A stretch of DNA of 64,000 nucleotides from Pseudoneurospora amorphoporcata (lineage: Eukaryota; Ascomycota; Sordariomycetes; Sordariales; Sordariaceae). A program made the translations under genes and the position numbers. Shown here one piece after another: positions 12,186 to 24,504 of the stretch (its first letter is position 1; each line of letters begins with the position of its first letter). The notes under the pieces were generated by a model that was given only the letters and a program-made list of their open reading frames with translations, was not told where the DNA came from and made no database searches. The stretch spans positions 62,001 through 126,000 of the forward strand of contig MU859100.1 in the NCBI GenBank assembly GCA_033297205.1. Direction: 5' to 3'.

Positions 12186-13769
12186 TTAACCCAGATGGAA
12201 CTTGCCAATGGCGCCGTTCTCGCCGCCGTCAAACAAGGAGTTGACGCCATCCAAGGCAGCAAAGTGCTGGGCATACTCCATGCCCTTTCTGCGCTCGTAC
12301 TCGACACGCTTCCAGTCCCACTCGCTGTTCTCGTTGATGTCGCCAAGGTCCTCGGGGGTGCCGGTGCCGGTTTCGCCGCCACGCCATCCCTCACCAGGGC
12401 GCTCAGGAAGCAAACCGTTGGCCTCGATAACGATGGAAGGGTGGACAGTGAAGCGACCGAGCTTGAAGACGTACTTGCTGATGGCGGTGGCGTAGACGTA
12501 CTTTGTGAAATCCTTGTCGTCGACCTCATTCCCATCCTCGGTCCTGACGATCTTGGGGCGTGTAGGGCCGAACTTCCTGCCATCCCAGCTAGTAGGCCTG
12601 ACCTTTCCCTTGACGACGTAATGGGTGACGATGTACAACCACTTGCGATCCCAAGACAAGATCCGGCTCCACATCTCGTACCCCTTCATAGGCGGGATCT
12701 CCCTCCTGAAAGAACAGAAGACGGCGCCCAAACCGATACCAAAGCCGCCCTTAACCACGTTCCCCGCGGGGTCACGAACAAGCTTGTTCTTGGCATTGTC
12801 ACCGACGACGGACATGGCGGGACCAAGTAAGTGGGTGACGAGGTGCGAACGGGAGACGTCCAGGTCGGCAAAGTAGGTCGAGTTGGACTTGTGGAGGTTG
12901 TAGTCGGTTTCCAAGGGCGAGGTGTAGGAAGAGGTTATGGAGGGGTGGAATAGAGATTTGGGGGTTAGGGGTGAGGGGGGGCGGCGGAGGAGGTGGAGGA
13001 GGAAGGCGTGGAAGACGCGGATCTGTTGGCATTTGTTGTCAGTGTCAAGTTGGGGAGGATAAGGGGGGGAAAAGGGGGTGTGGAGGGATGGGGACGGGAA
13101 AGATGGGGGTTGGAGCTGGGCGGGCAGATGGGTGGAAGCAGTTGGAAAAGGGCAGCAAAAGGGGTGCCGCGCGGGAAAAGCTGAGGAGGGACGGTGCAAG
13201 AAGGCGAGACGGCGAGCGAAGACGACAGCCGAACCGGATCGGAGCGGTCTACACCGGAGTAAGACCAGACCAGACCAGATCAGACCAAACGGCGCAGACA
13301 AGGCGAGGTTATAGAGGAGAGGTATGACAAAAGAGAAGCAGCATGCGCGGCAAAGCGCTGAAGCAACCCCAAGCTACTGCCACTCTGCAAGACAAAGCGC
13401 CGACCAGCTATCTCTCCGCTCAGCTGCCCGCCCGGTGCTCTCTCGCCCTCCCAGTCCCATCCAGCCAGCCAGCCATCAACCACCAACTACCAATCCCAGA
13501 TGCAACCAAACCCACCCACACCCAAACACCAACCAACTACCACCAAGACGGGGGTTAATACTTACATGCCACATGAAGGGCAAATTCTTCCAACTAAGTC
13601 CCATATAAACCACCAGCAGAATGCGACTGACGCTGCCCGGTCCCGTAAAGAAATCGGTGGCCCAGGCGGCCCAGTCGACGTACATCAGCCGATGTACGCC
13701 ATAGAGGAGGCCGGCTGTTGAGAGGGGGAGGATGACGGGGTAGAAGAGGGAGAGGGTTCCGACAGCCAT
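12186..13769 (-). CDS. THEM6-like hotdog-fold thioesterase family protein
   Basis: Two exons, 13769-13566 and 13022-12186, separated by a 543-base intron (GTAAGT donor, CAACAG acceptor, phase 0), encode 346 residues. Residues 5-30 form a hydrophobic segment with the pattern of a membrane anchor and a second hydrophobic stretch follows. The segment HKSNSTYFADLDVSRSHL, then GLGAVFCSFRREIPPM, fits the acyl-ACP/4-hydroxybenzoyl-CoA thioesterase-like group that includes animal THEM6: an Asn/Asp-rich active-site loop followed by a central strand and a TPTSWDGRKFGP-like region. The C-terminal part from about residue 270 is acidic and low in complexity. The family is assumed to act on acyl-CoA or other acyl thioesters at a membrane, but the fungal substrate is unknown. 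The intron is long for this genome. Confidence 0.82.
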
Positions 13770-14232
13770 TTTGTCGTTGTTCGTCCCGGAAGGGTGGAGA
13801 GAGGTTTATTTAATTTAATCGGGGCCGAGGCCGGAGGGGGGTTCGGCTGCGGGCGGTCGGGGGTTGGCGGCGACGGTATCGAGGAGGCCGCGAAGGACGA
13901 CGGCTGGAGGGACCGGAGGAAGAAGGAGAGAGTGGAGGACGGATAGACACCAAAAAGAAAAAAGCCGTCGCAAACGACCAAACACAAGGACAACCAGGAC
14001 GACGACGACGACGACGATCCAAAGAGCGGAGGACCGAAGGAAGCAAAAGAGAGCGGAACTTGCACACTTTGTTTGCGACAGATGCGATGGCGGCGGTGGA
14101 GGAACATGTTATTTCTGTTTCTTTATTCTATCTAGCGTATCAAGCGTATTGGTTGGCTATCTCCGATCTGGACCGGGGGGGACCCAGTTTACCAAGTGTT
14201 TGTTCGGTGGGTCTTGTAAGTCGCCTTCTAGA

Positions 14233-14298
<66 letters not shown>

Positions 14299-15616
14299 TT
14301 GAGACGGAGACACGGGGTTTCGCAGTCTGTTTTGTCGGAGAGTATGTCAAAACGGGGAAGCTCGATTCGCGAATGGCGAGATTGAAATCGGTAACGACGT
14401 AGAATAGTTCGTGCGATTGGCGAATTGTTGCGGCGGTCGCTTGCGTGCAGCGTTGGGGTGCTTTTTTTTTTTTTTTGGGACTCTCGATTTCGAGATTAGA
14501 AACTATCCCAAGATGCCGAGGTAACTTTTTTTTTGTTGGGTTGGTGTTGGAGGGAAGAGCAGGGGATGCTAGGCGAACTTTCAGGGGTTTGTGTTGGCTT
14601 ATCTTATCTTACTTATTATCGTTGCCGATTACTGCCGGCCAGTCAACAATGCCTTGAACGCGCCAATTCGCCAATCCCGTTGGCTGACCCCTTTCCGCTG
14701 TCTGTTTACAAACGACAAAAGACAGCAAATGCCGAGGCACATCATCGACCGCCCTTTTCAATATTCACTTTGATAACTCTCCGGACCACCCGGATGTCGT
14801 CTCAATGCACAAAGCGGGTACCTGACCTAATGAAGGACTTTTCAGCGATGCGACGTCATCAGGGCAGGCGGACATGGGCCGAAGCCAAGCGACGCCGGGA
14901 GATCAACTAGGCCGAACCGCCGTGTCGGAGAATACAAGACTGCGACGTTAAAGAAGGGGATTTGGGAAATGCGTCTTTTGTCTTGTCTTTGCATGGATTT
15001 TGTCTATCTAGTAAGGACGACGTAAGTGGAACAAGGTGAGAATGAGAGACCCTGATAGTGCTGCTCACTAAAAGGCCCCTAACACCGCTAACCACCCAAC
15101 TGTCACTTCCACTTGCAGATATAGATGTCTTCAGCAATGACGGCTGCGCTCAGACTGCGGCAGACTGCCGTCAACATCGGACGGATGCAAACCATCAGAG
15201 GCGCATGTGCTTTTCTTATCGGCAGAAACAACAACACCATCACCACGACTTGGAGGTTAGTTTTTGTTTTCAGCACTGCGACAATTGCGACAACAAATGA
15301 AAATGTCACATCTTGGCACGCCTTCATTGTCAAGAAACCAATGTTCTGGTGGATCGCCATCAGAGGAACCTCGGCATGCGGCAACCCCTTCACCATCCCA
15401 GACCCACCGCAATGACAACAACAGTGGCATTGATAACGGAGACAGCGGTCGACAACACTCACTCATAAACTTATGACAACCCTACAAAAACCATACGCAA
15501 ACGACTGAACACCATCGCTGACTTTGGAATACCCCATTACTAGCTTCATCCCAGCCAACAAGAACACAAAGAACTGGATCCGGGCCCAACACACTGCCGC
15601 TGTTAACATCAACACC
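13770..15616. other. Intergenic region with long poly-T run
   Basis: This is the promoter side of two divergently transcribed genes. It contains a 62-base T run, two shorter T runs (about 14461-14476 and 14526-14533), and nothing I can call a gene. Open frames here are under 130 codons and mostly depend on the T tract. Confidence 0.5.
14236..14297 (+). repeat. 62-base poly-T tract
   Basis: An uninterrupted run of T begins right after AGAAGC. It is unusually long for unconstrained fungal DNA. On the minus strand it is poly-A and could be the tail of an old retroposed transcript, although I see no retroelement coding sequence next to it. Its length may also be an assembly estimate. Confidence 0.95.
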
Positions 15617-16240
15617 ATGAGGCCTCAAACCGAGTCCACCGCCACAATGACTTCAAAGAAATCCTTTTCCACCACCCCCAAAACAGAACAAATGGAAATC
15701 GACCACTTCCGCTCCATCCCCTGGGTAGCCAAGCACCTCTCGCAACCGCACGTAATCATCAACCAATCCGACACCCGCCGCCCAAAACCCGGCCACGGCG
15801 ACACCTTGATCTCGCAGACGTTGAACTCTCAAGATGCCATTTCGGCTTACATCACCATCGTCCAACAGCCTGTTGAACAAGGACTCATAACAGAAATCCT
15901 CTCCTTCCTCACCCTCGGCCCCCAACTCAACGGCTGGCCCGGCGTCTGCCACGGCGGCATCGTCATGACCATCCTCGACGAGGTCCAGGGGCAGCTGTTT
16001 GCCCAGAATAAACGCCAGAAAAAGATGAAGGATATCCCGCTCATGACGGCCTACTTGAATACCACGTTTTCCAAGCCCGTGAGGACGCCGTGCACCATCA
16101 TGGTTAGGGCCAGGATGACCAAAGTGGAGGGGAGGAAGCATTGGACTGAGGCGGCAGTTTTGCTTGAAGACGAACAAGGGAAGGAGGTGGAGTTGGCGAG
16201 GTGTGACAGTTTGTTTGTCATGTTGAGGTCGAATCTCTAG
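15617..16240 (+). CDS. PaaI-type hotdog thioesterase-like protein
   Basis: A single exon of 207 residues from the ATG at 15617; an in-frame ATG at 15524 would add 31 residues and another at 15650 would remove 11. The central part carries the hotdog signature of the 4HBT/PaaI family: GWPGVCHGGIVMTILDEVQG, with the H-G-G turn and the helix holding the presumed catalytic acidic residue, followed by LNTTFSKPVRTPCTIMVRA and the WTEAAVLLED strand. Related fungal proteins hydrolyse short acyl-CoA thioesters or have unknown substrates. The gene is divergent from, and about 1.8 kb away from, another hotdog-family gene, but the two belong to different subfamilies and I see no sign of tandem duplication. 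Downstream sequence contains imperfect GGGATAGA repeats. Confidence 0.8.
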   Translation: MRPQTESTATMTSKKSFSTTPKTEQMEIDHFRSIPWVAKHLSQPHVIINQSDTRRPKPGHGDTLISQTLNSQDAISAYITIVQQPVEQGLITEILSFLTLGPQLNGWPGVCHGGIVMTILDEVQGQLFAQNKRQKKMKDIPLMTAYLNTTFSKPVRTPCTIMVRARMTKVEGRKHWTEAAVLLEDEQGKEVELARCDSLFVMLRSNL

Positions 16241-18810
16241 ACGAGAAGGGGAATGTGGAGAAGGGCATGGGGGTTGGGGATAAAACCGGGGAAGAGGAGG
16301 AGGAATGGATGTGAAGGGAGATACCCATAGACGGGATAGAAGGATAGATATGGTTGGGATAGACGGGGATAGAACGATAGATGTTGGGATAGACGAATTA
16401 GAATTAGAAAGGGGGCCGGACTTTGGATACGGTTCCCCTGGTAGACTATAGACGGAGGTCAAAGGTAGGTACGTTTATATCCAGTATCAGCAGGAGACGA
16501 ATGCTCTGTTGCTAATACGTTTATCAGAAACGGACAAAGCATAGAGATACAGATAGAGTCATAGAGTTGTTGCGAACAGACACGGATTTCTTTTGTCACT
16601 ACAACCACTCACTAATCGACTTACCTATCAGATCATCAAATTCCATGTTCATCCGCCAGACGTCTCATGAACGACGGACAAACACGATGGTATAGGTTTT
16701 TGCAACCAAGGACGTCCCCTGAATGCCACTCACCTAAGGTACTAGGCCATCACTTCGATGCTACTCCGAGCCCAACTACCTCTACACAGGGGGCATTCTG
16801 ATAATAAGGACAGTTACGGTATAAGTACATTCCAATCCAGAACATTCCTCAAAGTCAGTCGCGGGTGCTCCAAGAGTCCGAGATAGGAAGATGCAACATG
16901 ACGCCAACCAACGCCTCTACCCACGGGACACACGGATCAATCAAGAAAAACATGGCTTTGGCTACTTAGGTAGGTCCTTATCTGCCATGATAACTCGCGG
17001 AGCTAGACCGCACTTGACTTTTACATTGATGAGAACCTCTACAAGAAATAAGAAAAAGGGCAAAAACAAAATTCGAGAGACGCAAAAAAAAAGTACTAAA
17101 CTTACAACGTAGAACGCACACAAAAGCCGAGCGGGGTGGGGAGAGCGGCCAGGAAGAAAAGAAGCAAGTAAAAAGAAGAGAATGAAACCGAACCAAACCG
17201 ACACCCCCACGACGGCTGCGCCAATTTTACCAAACAATTATTTCCCCAAGTTTATTTAAAACACGGACATGTCGACGACGACGACGCGTAAGAAGTGATG
17301 ATACATATCATATACCCTACTTAGAGGTAACTTAGTTAATTACTTGATAACTTAGTTAATTACTTGGGCCCTGTTGTTTGGGTCTCAGGCCGCCGTGCAT
17401 TTCAACTCAAAATGAAGAAGATGTTGGTGCGGAAGATAGATAGACAGACAGACAGACATGATGACCCAAGTGGGCAAGGGTACTAGGTAACCCGCGCTAC
17501 TGCTTGGCTGTCTACCTACCTACCTACGTTGTAGAAAAGTACCTGTGTGAGCTGAGGTAGTCTAGGTACCATAGATAGGGGGGTAGATACCTAGGGGGGT
17601 AGGTAGGGGTGGCTACCAAGAACGAGTATTTCTATCTAGGTGAAGGTTGGTTGGTAGGTCAATTGGTATATCTCTAGATACAAGGTAATAAACTGACTGC
17701 ACAATTTCTTCCCGACATGGACTGACACCCAGATTCACATCATGAACGACTGACTGACTTCACTCTTTCAAACAGATTCAGACCTACAGACCGTATCAAG
17801 TGGCAGTAATGAAGTGATGGGAGACCGAACAAGCGCTTGGAGCTTCTAGCAGAACTGGAACCGAGTGTGGCTTGTGGTGAGCAAGAACCTTACCTACCTA
17901 CCTAAGGGGTGTCAGTCTAGTCTAGCTGCCGAGTGGGAGGTTGAGTCAGACAGACACACACCAGACCAGGTCGAAATTGAGTGAGCCATTGACCGAGTTG
18001 GGAAGGGTCTTATGGTGACACTAACGCCTGGAATGTTTGGTTGTTCAGTTATTGGGAAGAGATTGACTGGTGAGGAAGTAGAGCTGCTCAATATCGTAGA
18101 GGGGAGGATGCTTGGTACCTAGCTCCATGGGTTTGCTTTACGATGGAATGGCGCGACGAGGATTACTTTAGAACCATCTATCATCTATCACCTGGAAGTC
18201 GACAGCTCGAGTACTACGCCGATGATTGAAGGGGCACATAGAGGATTCCCATCATAATTATCATCACATCACAATGGTAGATTTCCCGTACTCTAATTTC
18301 TTGATACATGCTATTTATTGCTCATGCTACTTAGTGCTATCATGCTATTTCCATTGTCCAAGTACAGAGTCCCATGCAACCCCAGTTCCTTACAAGTAAA
18401 CCAGATCCCATTCCATTCCGTGTCCTATCATATCCATGAGTGCCTTCCCATTCGTGTACATGCTTATTTTCTTTCATCGCCTCCCATATTTTCTTCCGTC
18501 TTCATACATATGCAAATCAATGCTCCCTCCCGGTCATGCTTTGAACAAGCAAACGAGGGCCCTGCTCGTTTCATGCTCATGTTGATGATGCTGATGCTTT
18601 CCATGCCTCTCATGCTGTTGCATTTGGGTGCCATCTTCCTTTTTCTTCTTCTCCTTTTTCTTCTGTCCTTGCTGCTGCTGCTGATGACGACAATGATAAC
18701 CCAGCCCCATCTTCCAGAGACAAGGATGCTTTTGCTTTCCCTTTCCTCCTTTCCTTCTTCCCCCTTTTCCCTCCCTTCCATCACTCTCTCAAGCCTTGGG
18801 CGCCACAGCA
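16241..18810. other. Intergenic region with simple repeats
   Basis: No gene is visible. Bases 16290-16400 hold irregular GGATAGA/GGGATAGACG repeats. Around 17440-17660 and 17890 there are clusters of TACCTA, AGACAGAC and TAGGTAG words typical of Sordariales intergenic DNA. The last few hundred bases are the 3' flank of the minus-strand C2-domain gene. Confidence 0.5.
17328..17366 (+). repeat. 19-base tandem direct repeat
   Basis: TAACTTAGTTAATTACTTG occurs twice in a row (17328-17346 and 17348-17366) with one base between. Each unit contains TTAGTTAA, so it may simply be a recent slippage product. Confidence 0.9.
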
Positions 18811-21568
18811 CTAATTAAACCCCCTAAATCGTCCCCCTGACGGCCCCTTAACCGTAAACCTCCTCGACCTTCCCGTGCCGATATCAATCTTACTTAACTC
18901 CTCCTCCAAGCTTCCACCTCCCGGCCCTCCCATGCCTCCTCCTCCCAAGCCTCCATACCCAGACCCACCCCCTACCGCTCCACCGTTCATCCCTCCCCAT
19001 TCATCGACCCCCATCGGCGCAGTCCCCCTTCTCGTAAGACTACTACTGTGCAACTGCAACGCGCCACTCATCGTTAGCCCTCCACCACCAACACCAGGTC
19101 CTGTAGTCGGGGGGAGTGCAAGTGGTACCTTGGCCGGCACCGGCGGGACGCCTCGGGGAGCAGCACCGGGGCTGTGGCCGCCGTACACGGGTCCTCCTCC
19201 TGCGGAGATGTTGCCATTCTCAGCGCCGTAGTAATCGAAGGTCGAGGTTCGAGAAAGGGCTCTGGGAGTGAAGTTATCCTGTTGAGAAGAAGAGGAGTAG
19301 CTGACATTATCGCTGCTTCTATTAAACCCGGGTTGACCCATGCCCATTCCCATCGGTCCAGCGGCTGTGATGGTATTCCTATGGTTACGCTTCTGCAACC
19401 TGTTCCTACTGCTCACAGTGCCAGCTACCGAGGGAGGAGACACAGGCGGTGAAATACGTTGAGGCTGACCGTGCATAGACCGCGGTCTCTCACCGCCAGC
19501 ACTAGTTCCCGGACGAGAACGGACAGTCCCTTGATGGCCAGGCACTGGGTGGGCGCCGGACATGGAGGGCCGCGAGCCATGAGACGAGTTTGGCGGAGTA
19601 GCGCCCTTCTTCGGTTCGGGTTCGGGAGCCCAGGATTCCATCGGAAGATGGTCGGAGGGATCGACTTCCTTGCCGTCGTGGGTGATGATCTTGCCGGAAG
19701 CTTCGTTATAGTCGGCGCGGCCGATGTTGTCTGAGGAAGCGGCGGGGTTGAGGGCGTCATAGGAATCGGGACCAAAGGGGATACCCGAAAGGCGGCGCTC
19801 TTCAACGGGAGGCGGGGCGGGGCTGACGGATTTGCGCTTGATAGTGTGTTGGCGTGGATCCGGGCTACGGCTGGGTAATGGGCTCGGGTCTCGGCGCAAT
19901 GGTGGATTGGGCGAGTGAGAGCGTTGGTTCATGGAGACGTTATAGATGGGGGTAGTTGGTGGTGGCACATCCTGGTAGCCGCCGGGGCTTCTGCTCTGAG
20001 GATGTTGTGGAACAGGTGGTTGATATGGAGGAACAGGAGAACGGTCGGGAGAGTATTGCTGGTAGTTGTTTCCAACTTGCGTGTCTATGGGCTGAGTGTA
20101 CCGCCTTGGGTTTTGGTCTTGGTACACGCGCTCCGTGATCTCGTGGGCAATACTAGGATCAATGCCGGGGACCAAAGAGACAGGCACTGGAGGTGGTTGA
20201 TAGCTATCGGCGTGGCCTTCGAAGCCACCTTGATACGACTGACTTCTCTGGTCACTTTGCGGGGGGTAATGTGATAGGGAACTCTCAGAGTGTCTACCAT
20301 ACGCCGCCCCATAACCGCCGGCATCCGGTCGTCGGTACTGGTCTCCATTGGGTTGTCCGTATCCCGGCTCAGGTCCACGGTTCCGGCCTCGCATCGAGTT
20401 ATTAGCCGATCCGGGCACCAGAACATCGGGAAGATCATAGGGATCGTGGTTAACGTCAAAAGTGGAGGAATGTCGCGGAGGAGCCGGCTGGTCTCCGTTC
20501 GAATGGTGTTGGCCGGTAGGAGCCGGAGGGGCCGAGTCATAACCCCTGTACTGCGGACGTCCCGGATAAGCTATCGAGTTTGTTTGGCGATGAGCCTCAT
20601 TTCTGAGGACATCCTGCCGCATGCTGGGTGGCATTCCGTTTCCAGACTGATCATAGCCGTTCTGGTAGCCGTTTGTTGCTGGGGCGTTACTGCCATTCCG
20701 ACTTCGATGAGCGGGGGGAGGTGGAGGGCGGCTGCCTTCAAAGCCTCTTGGGCCGTCATCTAACGGAGGGAGGTCATATTGACTAGGTTGTTGGTATTGT
20801 GGAGGGGCGCGATATTGTTGCTGGGGCTGTTGCTGGTAGCGCGCAGCATGAGGGCTGTTGTACTCGAGCTGCTGAAGGGGTGATTGGTTTGGGATATAGG
20901 GCCCATCTCCGCCTTGTACAGATGGTGCTGGTAGTGGACGGCGCTTGGGTACGCCTCTTGGGCCCGGCCCCGGTACTACGGCTGAGGGAATGTGTTGCTC
21001 GACGGCATGTTGTTGTCGTTGCTTTACGGGGGCTTTCTCGGGTTTCGGTCGGTTATCGTAGTAGGTGATCTCTATGCGGACCTCGCCAGCATACTTGCCT
21101 CTAGACTGTAGCTGGTGCCAGTCGTCGCTCTGACCGCCGCCTGGGACGATGACGCCTCCGAGATCGATCCACGCCTCGCCAATCAACTCGCTTTTCTTAT
21201 CGTCGTTGAACAGTGATACCTTGAGCTGGTAGTAGTCGGGGGAGTCGTGGACGGTGAATCGGAGCTCCTGGTCCCTGCAACATGGTGGATTGGTGTTAGA
21301 CGTGATTGGTGTCTGGGGAGAGCATGGTATATGCAGCAACGTACCATCTGGGGGTCTGGCCGCCGCGGATGTCGGCAGTGGTCTTCTTTGCTTCCTTTCC
21401 CAGACGTGCAGAACAGTAGGGGTCCTGCTTGCCAATGGTCTTGAGGTTGGGCAGGTTCTTTGCGCGATCCACCACCAGGACGAGGGTACCGATTTCAGGG
21501 CCGTCGGCGAGGTCAGAGTAGAGGGCACCGCCGGGGATGACAAACGACTCTTGTACTTTGGTAGGCAT
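18811..21568 (-). CDS. C2-domain proline-rich protein, Fic1/Inn1 (ingression) type
   Basis: Exons 21568-21345 and 21274-18811 join across a 70-base intron (GTACGT donor, TTGCAG acceptor) to give 895 residues. Residues about 20-150 are a C2 domain: the first strand GTLVLVVDRAKNLPN, the loop GKQDPYC, then the strand DQELRFTVHDSPDYYQLKVS and a GEAWIDLGGVI segment. The rest is disordered, rich in Pro, Gln, Ser and Tyr, with many PxxP motifs, as in yeast Inn1 and fission yeast Fic1, where the C2 domain acts at the division site and PxxP motifs bind SH3 proteins such as Cyk3 and Hof1/Cdc15. The end is Gly-rich, then basic. In a filamentous fungus it would act at septa. The domain call is firm; the Fic1/Inn1 assignment rests on architecture. 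Confidence 0.82.
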
Positions 21569-24504
21569 CTTGTCGGCGTTTGTCGTTTTGGTGGTGGTTT
21601 GGGTGGTGTGGTTGCAATCGCCGACAGGAAGGCTGTCTCATAACCTGATCATATACGTCCGGCGAAAATGTTTACTCGGGAAACTTTTGTTTTGCTTTGT
21701 GTGGTTTTGTTGGTTGGCGCGGCGCGGGTACAAGCTGGGAAGCTGGGCTTCTCCCTTGCGTCACAATGAGGGATGATAGGTAATCTAGTGATGGTTGGTG
21801 CCAGTGTGATAGTGATTGAAGGGAGTCGTCGCAATTGTATAGGCAGTGGACGGACCAAGCGAATGGAAGAGAGAAAGAGTAGGTAGAAAAACAGAGAACG
21901 AAGACCGAGTTGAAGATCAGTCAGGTCAGTAGAACAACAAGGGTTTCAAACTTGTTTTGAGAAGTGAAGACGAGGGGAACGACGGGCACTGCCTTGGCCA
22001 AGACGCCAACCAACAACAACCCGCGTCTAGCCTACCAGATCAAAAGAGGTGAAGAAGAAAGCAGTCAAAGAAAGACGGGAGTTGCGCGATTCCAGATGCG
22101 TGCAGATAGTCGGTCGAGGGGAGTTCGTCCTTGCAGAAGGGAAGGAAAGAAGACGACTGGCTGGCTCAATTGGAAAGAGAGGAACAGGAAAGCGGGCGTC
22201 TCTCTGGCGTCGTAAAAGATCCGCAGCGGGATGTAAGCCCAGACCAGCAAAACAGCGGGTCCCTGTCCGTCCCCGCCTCGACCGCCGTCCATCCGCTTTA
22301 GGAAGAGAGGCTCCACTATCTTGTAGGAGGTAGTGCATAAACACTAAAAATCCCCGACCGCCTTTGAGTCGAGAGATTCCATTATTCTCTAGTGGTATTT
22401 CAACAGAGTTGCGGTGCAGTCGACTGTTTCTCTGTCAACAGATATCATCTTCCACAAGAGATCTCCAAGAACGAGAGGCATGGCAGTTCATGCTTGTATA
22501 TGCGGCGATTGGTGGATCTCTCGGTTCTCTGATGAGCCCTTGTAAAGCAGGGACAGCTTCAGTTGACTGACTGCCAGAGACCAACCACTTGCAGGCCTTG
22601 GTTTCAGATTCTAGCGTTGGCTTTTTTGGGTGGCTGGCATCCGGAAACGGATATGCGACCACAACATGGCGTTAAGAAGGGAAGGGATAAAGTGTCATTG
22701 CATCCCGCTTCCCGAAATCATCATGCCATCTTTTCTACTTCGACCGGGTTACGAAAATCCATCATCACATCCATACAGTCTCGTTATTCGGGCGTTCCAT
22801 CACCACGAACCATAATCTACATCGTCCAACGTCTCCTACTGGCTACCCCTGGCAACAATAACAACAACAAAGATAGGTGTGGGGTGCCCAAGTACCAAGT
22901 GGATGTGGCGGGCTGTACCTGACAGGCTGACGTGAGGCTTGTCGCTTTGATGCTGCTGACGCGCTGGATTTGGAAGCTTGTAAGTGGCTGCCTTGCCATG
23001 CCTTGTAATGTTGCTTAGCTCCGGAGAGCTTCCAGAACCCGCTGTTCCCCTTGTTCCTCTTACATCATTTTCATTCCAGTCATTCCTCTTTCTTTGTTCT
23101 CATCAACAACATCAACAAAACTTTGAGAGCTACGCGAGCTGTCCTCAGCTGAGAGTCTTCAACCAAAGTTGACGCCGTCAAATTATCCGAGCAAGGCACT
23201 CCCCGCTTTTCGGCTTGTCAACCGCCGTCACCAAATGCCCTGCCCTGGCGATGGCCTGTTTGGCATATCGGATCAAATGGCACCTGGACTCAGCCGAAAC
23301 CGCCATTCTCGCGTGTCATTGGTGCTGAAGCGAGCGCCTTGCTAGCCTGGCCTGGGGGGCCCTTGTAGGTAGCCCCGCTATCATGAGCTCAACCCTGGCC
23401 TCGACGACGTCACATTGCAAATACTAATTGTAGCTTGGACGAACCTTTTGCCTGGTGTCAACACTGGTCCGAGATGATCAGAAGGATTGTTGAAAATGCT
23501 CAAGTATTCATGTAATCCCACCGAAACGTTGGTCCATGTGATCTTATATACCTACGCACCGTCTCATCCGCGCGGCTGAGGCAACCCGATGGTACCTGAA
23601 GATCTCAACCAATACAGAATTCGTGGAAGAAGGGAACGGCTGTAAGGCCTGCGGCTCAAGTCCAGGGTCTGACTCCTTGGCCTCGTTTGATTTGCTCATC
23701 CGCCCAGAGAGGCAGCCGAATGCTTCAAATGGCTCTCAAACGAGGAATTTTCGCCAAAGATAGTGGCTTGCCAGGTGAAGATCTTGAGCTGGAGACGAGT
23801 TCAGGGTCTTCACCGATGGCGCTAACCGCGATAGCATCACCAGCTAGTTCACCGCCTTGTGAGAACAGAGACACGTTGAAGAGATCGCCGGAGATGCTAT
23901 GAATAACTTTATTTGCGGATATCCTCGGGCAAGGGGAAGAGATTTCCATAACGAATGAAAGTGAACGGACGAGTCCGCAAGATGGCCGAAAGTGATGGAG
24001 TCGTGAAGTAAACAAAGGACGAAAGTCACGATCAGAAGTCAATCGGCACGGTAAATCCGAAAGTTATGGGAAGGCCCACAAAATGACGGGTCTGAGTCCT
24101 CAGCCACACCAGTCCACCACTCGGCACACTGTAGCCGCTATCGATAAAGGACTCCAGGGACCGGGGCAACCCCGAAGCCCACTGTAACCTCACCGTACCC
24201 ACCAGCCTCAAGCCTCCACACCGTGGCGTTTCTTCACCATCTCAACTCACACTTTGTTGACAAGCTGAACCATCGGAAAATCCGGGCAGGGCTGAGAATT
24301 GCACATCTTTGAATGTTCAGCTGAATATGTAACACGATTTTGTTTTGTTGCATTTCTTGCCATCTCCATCGTCTTAACAAATTTGGATAGCACCTCGTGA
24401 TCAATCACCGATCCATCAAGGAAGAGCAGAGCCGCAAACCCACGCTCCACGACTCTCCACGACCACTGCTTACACGTTACCAACTCACGGCACACTCCGC
24501 AAAA
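21569..24504. other. Divergent promoter region, no gene
   Basis: Nearly 3 kb lie between the start codons of the C2-domain gene (minus) and the TMEM234 gene (plus). Bases 21569-22330 are purine-rich on the plus strand, that is, pyrimidine-rich in the sense of the C2 gene, and probably form its 5' leader. A small (AAC)n stretch sits near 22856-22870. Open frames are short and overlapping, and I support none of them. Confidence 0.5.

Noticed and set aside
12102..12830. 242-codon plus-strand frame over the THEM6-like gene
   Set aside because: It is a shadow of the minus-strand hotdog domain, which has clear family motifs.
18811..21543. Alternative 910-codon single-exon reading of the C2 gene starting at 21543
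   Set aside because: It reads through the intron in the wrong frame for the C2 N-terminus; the spliced start at 21568 restores the first C2 strands.
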